A stretch of 64,000 nt of DNA from Ruminococcaceae bacterium UBA3215. GTDB lineage: Bacteria > Bacillota > Clostridia > Oscillospirales > Ruminococcaceae. Below, piece by piece: positions 50,345-59,157 of the stretch (position 1 is the stretch's first letter; the number at the start of each line of letters is the position of its first letter). Under the pieces are notes generated by a model. That model had not been told where the DNA came from. It ran no database searches and worked only from the letters and a program-made list of their open reading frames with translations. Location: contig DEWH01000024.1 in assembly GCA_002363155.1 (NCBI GenBank), positions 38,510 through 102,509 of the forward strand, given 5' to 3'. The position numbers and the translations under genes were made by a program.

Positions 50345-51512
50345 GTTTGAAAACGAAAATATGAATGAGCTCGAAAACACTGCGGAAACTGCCTCCGAGA
50401 CAGTTGAAGAGATCACTGAGACCGTCTCCGAAGCTGCTGAGGAAGCAGCAGAGGAGATAGTCGAAGAAGCTCCCGTAAGAAAAGCTGCGGTACACATGAC
50501 TGCTTCGGCAGCCGCTCTCAACGCAGAGGGCGAGATCGATATCCGCAGAAGAAAGCCCAGAGAAGTCAAGCAGATAAAGCAGTCCAAGATCTCCTACGAG
50601 CGCAAGAAGGGACTCTACGGCTACGGATTCGTGGCACTCTGGATAGTCGGCGTTCTGTATATGTTCATCGTTCCGATGTGCCAGTCCCTCTGGTACGCGA
50701 TGTGCAAGACCGAGCTGGTAAACGATGCGGCAAGACAGGCTGAACTGGGAATGAGCGGTCCCGGGATCTACACCACATGGAACGATTTCGAGAATATCCG
50801 CTGGGCATTCACAGTAAACCCCGATTACCCGAAGAACCTTGCGGCTTCACTCGGAGAGACGGCTTACACGGTACCGCTGGTACTTGTATTCTCCCTCTTC
50901 GTTGCTCTTCTGCTCAACGACAAGTTCAAGGGAAGAACGCTTGCAAGAGCGATATTCTTCCTGCCGGTACTGATAGCCACCGGTCCTGTACTCGGAGTTA
51001 TCAACGGTGATATGCTGTCGCAGGGTATCTCGGATGCGTCACAGTTCAGTGCGCTGTTCAAAACGGACTTCGTTCAGGACTTCCTGCAGTTCATGGGTCT
51101 GAACAACATAAGTCAGCAGCTCGCCGACACCGTTTCGGAAGTAACGAGCTCGATACTGAACCTTATATGGGATTCCGGTATCCAGATACTGATATTCATT
51201 TCCGCACTCCAGACGATACCTGTTTCCGCAAAGGAAGCGGCATCAATGGAGGGTGCTACGGGCTGGGAATTCTTCTGGAAGATAACATTCCCGACGATCT
51301 CCCCGATGATCTTCGCGAACCTCATCTATACAACGATCGACGCATTCGTTAAGTCCGACAACCCCGTAATGCAGCAGGTAATGACCTATATCAAGCAGTG
51401 GGAATACGACCACGCTTCTGCGATGGCTTGGGTTTACTTCGCAATAGTCGGAGTTATCCTTGCGATCATTTCCGCAATAGTTTCCAGATTCATATTCTAT
51501 CAGGTAGATTAA
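50337..51512 (+). CDS. MalF-type carbohydrate ABC permease (pair 2) with acidic N-terminus
   Basis: 391 residues. An N-terminal ~85 residues, highly acidic (Glu/Ala rich, coiled-coil-like), precedes six helices, with EAA loop 'EAASMEGATGWEFFWKITFP' (about 302-320). The long acidic cytoplasmic head is unusual for MalF and could contact the ATPase. Overlaps the previous gene by 8 bp. Confidence 0.92.
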   Translation: MSEFENENMNELENTAETASETVEEITETVSEAAEEAAEEIVEEAPVRKAAVHMTASAAALNAEGEIDIRRRKPREVKQIKQSKISYERKKGLYGYGFVALWIVGVLYMFIVPMCQSLWYAMCKTELVNDAARQAELGMSGPGIYTTWNDFENIRWAFTVNPDYPKNLAASLGETAYTVPLVLVFSLFVALLLNDKFKGRTLARAIFFLPVLIATGPVLGVINGDMLSQGISDASQFSALFKTDFVQDFLQFMGLNNISQQLADTVSEVTSSILNLIWDSGIQILIFISALQTIPVSAKEAASMEGATGWEFFWKITFPTISPMIFANLIYTTIDAFVKSDNPVMQQVMTYIKQWEYDHASAMAWVYFAIVGVILAIISAIVSRFIFYQVD

Positions 51513-51524
51513 GGAGGTGCTTCA

Positions 51525-52631
51525 ATGGACAACGAAAATATTCAGAATGTACCGGGAGCCGCTTCCGCTGCAAAGAAATCAAAGAGACAGCTCAAGAAGG
51601 AAGAGAAGAAGCGCTTAAGCAAATTCCACGTTTCGAGCTGGGAGATCATAACACACTATTTCAAGTACTCAGATGCCGAAAAGAAGCATTACCGCTATAT
51701 TCTCGGCAGACGTACCGGTGAAAAGGTATGGCCGGTCTTCCGCTTCCTTATCCTCTTCGGACTTGCGTTCGTCGTAGTTTACCCGATAATCTACATGATA
51801 TCCTGTGCGATAAGACCGCAGGTCGAAATGTCCGACCCGTCTATCATGTGGATACCCAAGACGCTGACCCTCAGCAACCTTGAGGAAACATGGCTCGCTA
51901 TCGACTATCCGAAGCTTGTATGGGATACGGTGACGGTCAACGTAGTCTGCTCGATCATTCAGGTTCTTACCTGCTCGATAGCCGGCTACGGATTTGCAAG
52001 ATTCAAGTTCAAGGGCAAGGGACTGATGTTCGCGATAGTTATTCTCCAGATCATCGTTCCTACGCAGGTTATCCTGATACCGCAGTATATGCAGTTCAGA
52101 TACTTCAACCCCCTCGGCATCGTCGGTCTCTTCAACAACGGCGCGGCGATAAACCTCGCGGACTCCCCGTGGGCGCTCTACCTGCAGGCATTCTTCTGCA
52201 ACGGTATCCGTGCGGGTCTGTTCATCTTCCTTTTCAGACAGTTCTTCAGAGGACTTCCGAAGGAACTCGAAGATGCAGCGTATCTTGACGGCTGCGGACC
52301 GTTCGAGACATTCGTAAGAATTATGGTTCCGAACGCTTCCAACTCCTTCCTCACGGTTTTCATCTTCTCCGTAGTTTGGTACTGGAACGACTCCTATGTA
52401 TCGGGTATGTTCTTCACAAAGTCCAACACGGTAGCGCTTATGGTAAGCAACCTCTATCAGACGATCTCCGCCTACTACAGCCCGAACGGAACCCCGACCG
52501 GCGTGCCGTCCGACTGGCTCGTTTGGATTGAGTCCGGATGCCTGCTCTCGATCCTTCCTATCCTCGTCATGTACATCTTCCTCCAGAAGAACTTCGTCGA
52601 GGGTATCGAAAGATCCGGTATCGTAGGATGA
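51525..52631 (+). CDS. MalG-type carbohydrate ABC permease (pair 2)
   Basis: 368 residues. A basic cytoplasmic head (about 1-70, with 'KRQLKKEEKKRL') and then six helices; EAA loop 'EDAAYLDGCGPFETFVRIMVP' (about 256-276). The end 'FLQKNFVEGIERSGIVG' is MalG-like. AAGGAGGTG ribosome site. Last gene of the cluster; followed by a hairpin element and a terminator. Confidence 0.93.
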   Translation: MDNENIQNVPGAASAAKKSKRQLKKEEKKRLSKFHVSSWEIITHYFKYSDAEKKHYRYILGRRTGEKVWPVFRFLILFGLAFVVVYPIIYMISCAIRPQVEMSDPSIMWIPKTLTLSNLEETWLAIDYPKLVWDTVTVNVVCSIIQVLTCSIAGYGFARFKFKGKGLMFAIVILQIIVPTQVILIPQYMQFRYFNPLGIVGLFNNGAAINLADSPWALYLQAFFCNGIRAGLFIFLFRQFFRGLPKELEDAAYLDGCGPFETFVRIMVPNASNSFLTVFIFSVVWYWNDSYVSGMFFTKSNTVALMVSNLYQTISAYYSPNGTPTGVPSDWLVWIESGCLLSILPILVMYIFLQKNFVEGIERSGIVG

Positions 52632-52632
52632 T

Positions 52633-52704
52633 GCGCTGACGCGCTTGTCCTACGCGGACGGCGCCAGCCTGCGCGGCTGGATCGCGCAAGCGCACGGGCG
52701 CTTG
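52633..52704. repeat. four-hairpin element, copy B
   Basis: GCGC-TGAC-GCGC (52633-52644), GTCC-TACGC-GGAC (52647-52659), CCAGCC-TGCGC-GGCTGG (52664-52680) and CAAGCGC-ACGG-GCGCTTG (52687-52704). It is the reverse complement of the order at 18583-18650; the central CCAGCC/GGCTGG stem is identical, the outer stems differ on both strands. Confidence 0.8.
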
Positions 52705-52755
52705 ACCCCGATGACCGTAATACGGAAATCTGAAAGTTTTGTTAAAGATCTGAAA

Positions 52756-52792
52756 CCCGGCTGACCGAAAATCAGCCGGTTTTTCTGTATTT
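52756..52792 (+). terminator. intrinsic terminator of the transporter cluster
   Basis: CCGGCTGAC-CGAAA-ATCAGCCGG followed by TTTTTC. Confidence 0.92.
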
Positions 52793-52805
52793 ATTTCAAA
52801 ACCCC

Positions 52806-52860
52806 TTGACAAATCCGGCTCACAGGTATATAATAACACTTGAACAGTTGTTCAAGTGTT
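52806..52860 (+). promoter_or_regulatory. promoter with ArsR/SmtB-type operator
   Basis: TTGACA (52806-52811), 17 bp, TATAAT (52829-52834). Directly after lies an exact 12-2-12 inverted repeat, AACACTTGAACA (52835-52846), GT, TGTTCAAGTGTT (52849-52860), which covers the transcription start. The core TGAACA-N2-TGTTCA is the known site form of metal-sensing ArsR/SmtB repressors. No such repressor gene is in the window. Confidence 0.85.
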
Positions 52861-52882
52861 TACAAAATTAATTTCGCTTTCG

Positions 52883-52967
52883 CTTCCTTTCGCGTCCGAA
52901 AGGAAGTGGGGTAAGAGCACGAGAGAGGGGCAAAGTCCCTCTCTCGTCCGCAGCCCAAAGGCTGCGG
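52883..52967 (+). promoter_or_regulatory. leader with three consecutive hairpins
   Basis: CTTCCTTTC/GAAAGGAAG (52883-52906), CGAGAGAGGG/CCCTCTCTCG (52920-52946) and CCGCAGCC-CAAA-GGCTGCGG (52948-52967). All stems are exact and none is followed by a T-run. A structured leader that could stabilise or regulate the message; no known riboswitch recognised. Confidence 0.65.
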
Positions 52968-52993
52968 CGGCATACAGCAGATAGGAGAAACAG

Positions 52994-53212
52994 ATGAAGA
53001 AGAAATTCAAGATGCAGGATCTTGACTGCGCGAACTGCGCACAGAAAATGGAAGACGCTATCAAGAAGATACCGGGCGTTACGAACGCTTCGGTGAACTT
53101 TATGATGCAGAAGATGACGGTTGAGGCTGACGACGATAAGTTCGACGACATCATGAAAGAAGTGCAGGCAGTTTGCAGCAAGGTAGAGCCGGACTGCCGC
53201 ATCATTATGTGA
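52994..53212 (+). CDS. heavy-metal-associated (HMA) domain protein
   Basis: 72 residues, a single HMA domain with 'MQDLDCANCAQKME' (metal-binding CxxC at about 12-15). A ferredoxin-like fold that carries soft metals to the ATPase. It lies 1 bp before the P1B ATPase gene, which itself lacks N-terminal HMA domains, so it supplies that part as a separate chain. AGGAG 7 bases upstream. Confidence 0.92.
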   Translation: MKKKFKMQDLDCANCAQKMEDAIKKIPGVTNASVNFMMQKMTVEADDDKFDDIMKEVQAVCSKVEPDCRIIM

Positions 53213-53213
53213 T

Positions 53214-55085
53214 ATGGGCAGCCTAACAAAAAAACAGAAGCGGACGCTTCTGCGGATAATCGTGACATTCGTGATGTTTGCGGGGCTTATGGTCTGCGAG
53301 CATACGGGGGTCTTTGAGCCTTTGCCGTGGTGGGCGGTTATGCTCATTTTTGTAGTACCCTACATCATCATCGGCTATGACATCATTGTAAAAGCCGCGA
53401 AGAATATTGCTCACGGTCATGTTTTCGACGAGAACTTCCTTATGCTTGTCGCAACTGTCGCCGCATTCTGTATCGGGGAGTACTCCGAGGCTGTTGCGGT
53501 AATGCTGTTCTACCAGGTCGGCGAGCTGTTCCAGAGCTACGCGGTGGGGAAGTCCCGCGCGTCGATCACCGAGCTTATGGATATCGTACCGGAGTATGCG
53601 AATATCGAGTGGGACGGTGAACTTAAACAGGTTGATCCCGACGAAGTGGAAGTCGGTGATATCATCGTTATAAAGCCCGGCGAGAGGATTCCGCTGGACG
53701 GTGTTATAACCGAGGGCGATACCATGATCGACACGGCGGCGCTTACCGGGGAATCCGTTCCGCGCCATGCGTCAGCAGGAGACGAAGTGATTAGCGGCTG
53801 CATAAACGGCAGCGGAACCGTAAAGGCGGAGGTTACGAAAGCATTCGAGGATTCGACGGTAACACGCATACTTGAACTTGTGGAGAATGCCGGAAGCAAG
53901 AAAGCGAAAGTTGAGAACTTCATTACCCGTTTCGCTAAAGTCTATACTCCGGTAGTAACGATCGCCGCGCTTCTGCTTGCGGTAGTACCTCCGCTTTTCG
54001 TGGGCGGCTGGAGCGACTGGATAGCGAGAGCCTGCACATTCCTTGTAATTTCCTGCCCCTGCGCACTTGTGATATCCGTACCGCTTGGATTTTTCGGCGG
54101 TATCGGTTCGGCTTCCCGCGCCGGAATACTTGTCAAGGGCGGCAGTTTTCTTGAAGCCGTTTCGGAGCTGAAAACTGTTGTGTTCGACAAGACCGGAACG
54201 CTTACAAAGGGCGAGTTCCGGGTAAGTGAAGTAAAGCCGGCAGACTGCACGGAAGAACAGCTTCTTGAGCTTGCAGCGTATGCGGAATGTTACTCCGATC
54301 ACCCGATAGCCGTATCTATCCGCGAGGCTTACGGAAAGAGCATAAGCACGGAGCGTGTCTCCGAAGCGGGCGAGACTGCGGGACACGGAGTGAGTGCGCT
54401 GGTTGACGGTAAGCGCGTACTGCTCGGTAATGCGGCGCTTATGCGGGATAACGGGATCGAAGTGCAGGAGCTTGATACTGCCGGAACAGTGGTTTATGCT
54501 GCGGAAGACGGCAGGTATAAAGGCGCGGTGGTTATTTCAGACAGTATAAAGGAAGGCAGTGCCGAAGCGATAAAGGAGCTGAAAGCATCGTGTGCGGCGA
54601 AGTGCGTGATGCTTACGGGCGACAGGGAAGCGGAAGCAGGAGCGGTATCTTCTCGGCTCGGACTTGACGCGCATTTCTCGGAGCTTCTTCCTGCGGACAA
54701 AGTCGGCATAGTTGAGAAGCTGCTCGGAGAGTGCGGAAAGGGCGAGAAGCTGGCATTTGTCGGCGACGGGATAAATGACGCGCCGGTGCTTGCGAGAGCG
54801 GACATCGGCATAGCGATGGGCAGTATGGGCAGTGACGCGGCGATAGAAGCGGCAGATATCGTGATAATGGACGACGATCTCCGCAAGATACCGAAAGTAA
54901 TGAATATAGCGTCGAAAACCATGCGTATAGTCCGCGAAAACATAGTTTTCGCTCTTTGTGTGAAATTCGCGGTTCTTATTCTCGGCGCGCTCGGTTTCGC
55001 GAATATGTGGCTTGCCGTGTTCGCCGATGTCGGCGTTGCAGTCATAGCGATACTGAATTCCATGAGAACGTTGAAGAGATCGTGA
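53214..55085 (+). CDS. cadA: P1B-type heavy-metal exporting ATPase (CadA/ZntA-like)
   Basis: 623 residues. Membrane metal site CPCALVIS (M6), TGESVP (about 181-186), DKTGTLT (about 325-331), HP in 'SDHPIAVSI', and GDGINDAPVL (about 518-527), all intact. No N-terminal metal-binding domain, that being the separate preceding gene. The CPC with following Lys/Asp pattern fits Zn2+/Cd2+/Pb2+ export; metal selectivity is inferred from family and operator type. Confidence 0.94.
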   Translation: MGSLTKKQKRTLLRIIVTFVMFAGLMVCEHTGVFEPLPWWAVMLIFVVPYIIIGYDIIVKAAKNIAHGHVFDENFLMLVATVAAFCIGEYSEAVAVMLFYQVGELFQSYAVGKSRASITELMDIVPEYANIEWDGELKQVDPDEVEVGDIIVIKPGERIPLDGVITEGDTMIDTAALTGESVPRHASAGDEVISGCINGSGTVKAEVTKAFEDSTVTRILELVENAGSKKAKVENFITRFAKVYTPVVTIAALLLAVVPPLFVGGWSDWIARACTFLVISCPCALVISVPLGFFGGIGSASRAGILVKGGSFLEAVSELKTVVFDKTGTLTKGEFRVSEVKPADCTEEQLLELAAYAECYSDHPIAVSIREAYGKSISTERVSEAGETAGHGVSALVDGKRVLLGNAALMRDNGIEVQELDTAGTVVYAAEDGRYKGAVVISDSIKEGSAEAIKELKASCAAKCVMLTGDREAEAGAVSSRLGLDAHFSELLPADKVGIVEKLLGECGKGEKLAFVGDGINDAPVLARADIGIAMGSMGSDAAIEAADIVIMDDDLRKIPKVMNIASKTMRIVRENIVFALCVKFAVLILGALGFANMWLAVFADVGVAVIAILNSMRTLKRS

Positions 55086-55094
55086 GAGATGTTT

Positions 55095-55255
55095 GGAGAG
55101 AGAATTGAGAGATTGAAAGAGATTTGAGACGGGGCGCTGCCCCGGACCCCGCCAGCCCCCTTTAAAAAAGGGGGCTGGACACCCTAAACTGATGCGTAGC
55201 GACACTCTTCTATCGGCGGGTTCGCCACCTCGGTTAGTTTTATTCTTCTATACAT
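55095..55255. repeat. modular intergenic repeat, copy 9 (type 3 cassette)
   Basis: AGAGAG tract, GGGGCGCTGCCCC, core CCCCCTTTAAAAAAGGGGG (55157-55176), ACACCCTAAAC, then the type 3 cassette (GCGTAGCGACACTCTTCTATCGGCGGG..., 55193-55245). A small stem follows at 55265-55293 (ACTGCTGAAA...TTTCAGCAGT). Confidence 0.78.
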
Positions 55256-55327
55256 AATAAAAGACTGCTGAAAGAGTTGGTTTCAGCAGTATTTATTCTG
55301 TTCTGAAAGCCCTCTCCCTTAATTGCG

Positions 55328-55473
55328 GAGCGACTAAAGTTTTTTGAGGAGGGGGTCTGGGGGAAGCCCCTTTTGTTCACAAAAGGGGTGCCCCCAGTCT
55401 CGAGCGTAAGCGACCTTCTCGAGCGTAAGCGACCTTCTCGAGCGCAAGCGACTCTCTCGAGCGTGAGCGACAT
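55328..55473. repeat. left inverted repeat of the ABC exporter cassette
   Basis: Starts with GGAGCGACTAAAG, TTTTTTGAGGAGGGGGTC, then a long stem around GCCCCTTTTGTTCACAAAAGGGG and GCCCCCAG. It ends in four ~19-bp tandem units with consensus TCTCGAGCGTAAGCGACCT (55398-55473). The reverse complement matches 59158-59316. Confidence 0.88.
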
Positions 55474-55480
55474 CTCTCAA

Positions 55481-55512
55481 CCTCCCGCTGCCAACGGCAG
55501 CGGGAGGTTTTG
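55481..55512. terminator. strong hairpin terminator
   Basis: CCTCCCGCTGCC-AAC-GGCAGCGGGAGG followed by TTTTGTG. It insulates the exporter promoter from upstream transcription. Confidence 0.88.
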
Positions 55513-55542
55513 TGTAAATTGGGTGAAATTTTTTCTGATATA

Positions 55543-55571
55543 TTGAATTTTAAACAAATATATGGTATGAT
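55543..55571 (+). promoter_or_regulatory. promoter of the ABC exporter pair
   Basis: TTGAAT (55543-55548), 17 bp spacer, TATGAT (55566-55571). Confidence 0.65.
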
Positions 55572-55632
55572 AATGAAACTTTGTGAAAACGATTTCTGAC
55601 TACAATAAAAGCAACACGCCGGAGGTGGTCTT

Positions 55633-57372
55633 ATGTTTATGTTAAGGTGGCTCTGGAAGAACATGAAAGGCGACAGGGCTATATACTGCTTTGCCCTCTG
55701 CCTTACCGTTATCTGCCAGTCCATGTACATCATTACCCCATACATAACGCAGGGTATAATAGATACTTTTCTTGTCGGTGAGGAGGCAGCGGAGAATCTC
55801 CGCCAAGGCTCCGACACGCTTATGTTCATGCTTGCCGCAATGGTGGGATTCACGCTGCTGCGCTGCATTATCCAGTACAGCTCGAATATGTGCTACGAGC
55901 ATGCGTCACAGGGTATCATCTACCGCGTGAGAAAAGTGCTGTTCGATAACATCGAGAAGCAGGACGCCGCATTCTACGACAGGCACAGGACCGGAGATAT
56001 TATGACCGTCGTGACCGGTGACCTTGAAATGGTGCGACATTCCATAGCATGGATAATCAAGACAACCCTTGAATGTGTCGTGCTGTTTTCTGCAACGATG
56101 ATATACTTCTTCACCATAGACTGGCTTATGGCAGTCTGTATGCTGATACTCACTCCGGTCATTCTTATGATAACCAAAGGGTTCAAAAATAAAGTCGGAC
56201 CGTTTTATGTCGATCTGCGCGAAAAACTTTCCGCAATGAATACCCGCGCCGAGGAGAATATCTCCGGAAACCGGGTGGTAAAGGCATTTGCGCGCGAGGA
56301 AACAGAAATAGAGAAGTTTGACGGCTGCAACAGAGCATACAATGAAGCAAACAAGAAAGCTGCGTTCACATGGCTGAAATATTTCCCGGGACTTGAAATA
56401 ACCGCACAGGGACTTAGCGTGATATGCCTGCTTTTCGGAGGTATATTCGTATCCATCGGAAGGCTGACTTTCGGAGAATACGCCGCATTCGCCGGACTTG
56501 TCTGGACGATCTCAAACCCCATGCGAACACTCGGCAACATAGTGAACGACTACCAGAGATTCACAGCTTCCGCGAACAAGATAATCGAGCTCTACTACGG
56601 CAGACCCTTTATCGTCGAGCGCGAAGATGCGGAAGATGTGGAGGGACGCATCAAGGGAAGCGTTGAGTTCAGAAATGTTTCGTTCTCATACGGAAATACG
56701 GAAGTGCTGAAAGATATCAGCTTCAAAGCCGAGCCCGGAGAAACTGTCGCTATAATGGGCGCCACCGGAAGCGGAAAGACCACGCTCATAGACCTTATTC
56801 CGAGAATTTATGATGTAACTTCCGGTGAGGTGCTGGTTGACGGGCATGACGTAAGAATGATGAAGCTGAAACAGCTCCGCGGCGCGATAGGCGTTGCTAC
56901 ACAGGACGTACTGCTGTACTCCGATACTATCGAGGGAAATATCTGCTTCGGCAATATCGACCTGCCGGAAGAGGAAGTCATGAAATATGCGAAGGCTGCT
57001 GATGCACACAACTTCATTGAAAAGACTGCCGACGGCTATGACACCATAATCGGAGAGCGCGGAGTAGGTCTTTCCGGCGGTCAGAAGCAGAGAATATCGC
57101 TTGCAAGAGCGCTCGCTGTAAAGCCGTCGATACTGATACTTGACGATACCACCTCGGCTGTCGATCTTGAAACGGAAAAACACATTCAGGACGCACTTGC
57201 TGCACTTGATTATCCCTGCACGAAGATCATAGTTGCGCAGAGAATTTCGACTGCAAGATCGGCAGACAGGATAATTGTCCTCAAAGACGGCAAGATCGCA
57301 GAATCGGGAACTCACGAGGAGCTCATAAAGCAGGACGGCTATTACCGCGAAGTTTATGAGTTGCAGAAGTAA
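55633..57372 (+). CDS. ABC exporter half-transporter, degenerate-site subunit
   Basis: 579 residues. Six-helix type IV exporter domain (about 15-310), then ATPase: GATGSGKTT, signature LSGGQKQRISLARA, Walker B 'ILILDDTTSAVD'. The catalytic Glu after Walker B is Asp, as in the degenerate-site subunit of heterodimeric exporters such as TM287/288 and BmrCD. GGAGGTGG ribosome site. It pairs with the next gene; likely drug or lipid/peptide efflux. Confidence 0.94.
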   Translation: MFMLRWLWKNMKGDRAIYCFALCLTVICQSMYIITPYITQGIIDTFLVGEEAAENLRQGSDTLMFMLAAMVGFTLLRCIIQYSSNMCYEHASQGIIYRVRKVLFDNIEKQDAAFYDRHRTGDIMTVVTGDLEMVRHSIAWIIKTTLECVVLFSATMIYFFTIDWLMAVCMLILTPVILMITKGFKNKVGPFYVDLREKLSAMNTRAEENISGNRVVKAFAREETEIEKFDGCNRAYNEANKKAAFTWLKYFPGLEITAQGLSVICLLFGGIFVSIGRLTFGEYAAFAGLVWTISNPMRTLGNIVNDYQRFTASANKIIELYYGRPFIVEREDAEDVEGRIKGSVEFRNVSFSYGNTEVLKDISFKAEPGETVAIMGATGSGKTTLIDLIPRIYDVTSGEVLVDGHDVRMMKLKQLRGAIGVATQDVLLYSDTIEGNICFGNIDLPEEEVMKYAKAADAHNFIEKTADGYDTIIGERGVGLSGGQKQRISLARALAVKPSILILDDTTSAVDLETEKHIQDALAALDYPCTKIIVAQRISTARSADRIIVLKDGKIAESGTHEELIKQDGYYREVYELQK

Positions 57373-57387
57373 AGGCGGGTGACGGAA

Positions 57388-59154
57388 ATGGCAAGAAATA
57401 AATTCGATATAGACGAGACTCTTGAAACGCCTTTTGACATACGGCATCTCAAACGCGCACTCACTTATGCGGGAAAGTATAAGAAGAGGATATTCCTCTC
57501 GCTTTTCATCAGCATTCTCGCCGCTGTAATATCACTGCTTTCGCCGCTGATCGTGCAGTACGCTGTCGATAACTGCATGAAAGGTCCGGAGACTATCCCC
57601 ATGCTTGCGGTATGTGCGGGAGCACTGCTTGCCTGCATCGTTCTGAGCGTATTCATGGCGCAGAAGCGCTCGAAGATGATGACGCAGGTGGGTCAGGACA
57701 TTATCTACGATATAAGAAAGGATCTTTTCCGGCACATGCAGGAGCTTCCTTTCGAGTATTACGACAGCCGTCCTCACGGAAAGATACTTGTCCGTGTAAT
57801 AAACTACGTCAACAGCGTTTCAGACCTTATGACCAACGGTATCATCAACTTTGTGCTTGAAATGATGAACCTGCTCTTTATAATGGTGTTCATGTTCTTT
57901 GTGAACTGGCAGCTTGCGCTCGTTGTATTGTGCGGACTTCCGGTTTACGGCGCGATAATCATGTTCATCAAGAACCACCAGCGCAAGGCATGGCAGAACG
58001 CATCGAACAAAAGCTCGAATCTTTCGGCATACCTGCACGAAAGCATTGTGGGCGTTCAGATATCGCAGGTATTCACCCGCGAGAAAGTGAATGCCGAGAT
58101 CAACGACAAGCTTGCGAAGAGCTACCGGAAAGCATGGATGAGTGCGGTAAGCTACTCTAACCTTGTGTGGCCGTCAACGGATATCGTTTCGATATCAACC
58201 CGCGCGGCGATATATCTTGTGGGACTGCTTTTCATACCGGGGCTGTCGCTTGGAACCATACTTGCTATGGGTGATTATTCCGCGCGTTTCTGGCAGCCGC
58301 TCATGAACCTGTCGAATCTGATGAACACGTTCATCAATGCGGTGGCGTATCTTGAAAGAATATTTGAGATGCTTGACGAGCCGGTTACGGTAAAGGACAG
58401 GATCGGTGCAAAGGAAATGCCGGAGATAAAGGGAGATGTGCATTTCAAGGACGTGACTTTCTCTTATGACGACGGAACGACTGTGCTCGAACATCTCAGC
58501 TTTGATGTCAAGGCAGGGCAGAGCATTGCCCTTGTTGGTCCCACCGGTGCCGGCAAGACTACGATAGTAAGTCTTATCTCACGGTTTTACGATCTTGATT
58601 CCGGCGCGGTGCTCATAGATGATACGAACATAGCAGATGTAACGCTTCACTCGCTGCGCAGTCAGATGGGGATAATGCTCCAGGACAGCTTCATTTTCAG
58701 CGGCACTATAATGGAGAATCTGAAATACGGACGGCTTGACGCTACCGATCATGAAGCCTATGAAGCTTGCAGGATCGTCGGCATAGACGAGTACATCAAC
58801 AGGCTGAAACACGGATATGAGACGAAGGTGAGCGAGCGCGGAGCCGGACTTTCACAGGGTCAGAAACAGCTTATTGCGCTTGCGAGAACGATACTTTCAA
58901 ATCCGAAGATACTTGTGCTTGACGAGGCAACTTCGTCTATTGACGCAAAGACCGAGCGCAATCTGCAGAACGGTCTGAATCATCTGATGAAGGGGCGCAC
59001 ATCGTTTATCATAGCGCACCGGCTTTCGACAGTCCGCAACTGCGACAAGATAATGTACGTTTCTGACAAGGGCATTACCGAAGCCGGCACACATGATGAG
59101 CTTATCGCCAAGCGCGGGGATTATTACAGACTTTATACCGCCCAGGCAGTATAA
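57388..59154 (+). CDS. ABC exporter half-transporter, catalytic subunit
   Basis: 588 residues from the ATG at 57388 (a GTG 9 bases earlier is possible). Exporter domain (about 30-330) and ATPase: GPTGAGKTT, signature LSQGQKQLIALARTI, Walker B 'ILVLDEATSSID', 'AHRLST'. Its catalytic Glu is present, while its signature is LSQGQ in place of LSGGQ, which would form part of the degenerate site with the partner. 15 bp after the first subunit. Confidence 0.94.
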   Translation: MARNKFDIDETLETPFDIRHLKRALTYAGKYKKRIFLSLFISILAAVISLLSPLIVQYAVDNCMKGPETIPMLAVCAGALLACIVLSVFMAQKRSKMMTQVGQDIIYDIRKDLFRHMQELPFEYYDSRPHGKILVRVINYVNSVSDLMTNGIINFVLEMMNLLFIMVFMFFVNWQLALVVLCGLPVYGAIIMFIKNHQRKAWQNASNKSSNLSAYLHESIVGVQISQVFTREKVNAEINDKLAKSYRKAWMSAVSYSNLVWPSTDIVSISTRAAIYLVGLLFIPGLSLGTILAMGDYSARFWQPLMNLSNLMNTFINAVAYLERIFEMLDEPVTVKDRIGAKEMPEIKGDVHFKDVTFSYDDGTTVLEHLSFDVKAGQSIALVGPTGAGKTTIVSLISRFYDLDSGAVLIDDTNIADVTLHSLRSQMGIMLQDSFIFSGTIMENLKYGRLDATDHEAYEACRIVGIDEYINRLKHGYETKVSERGAGLSQGQKQLIALARTILSNPKILVLDEATSSIDAKTERNLQNGLNHLMKGRTSFIIAHRLSTVRNCDKIMYVSDKGITEAGTHDELIAKRGDYYRLYTAQAV

Positions 59155-59157
59155 AAG

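Noticed and set aside
55398..55473. Tandem ~19 bp units considered as a CRISPR array
   Set aside because: The units are contiguous without spacers, there are four only, and no cas genes are present; they are part of the inverted repeats around the exporter.
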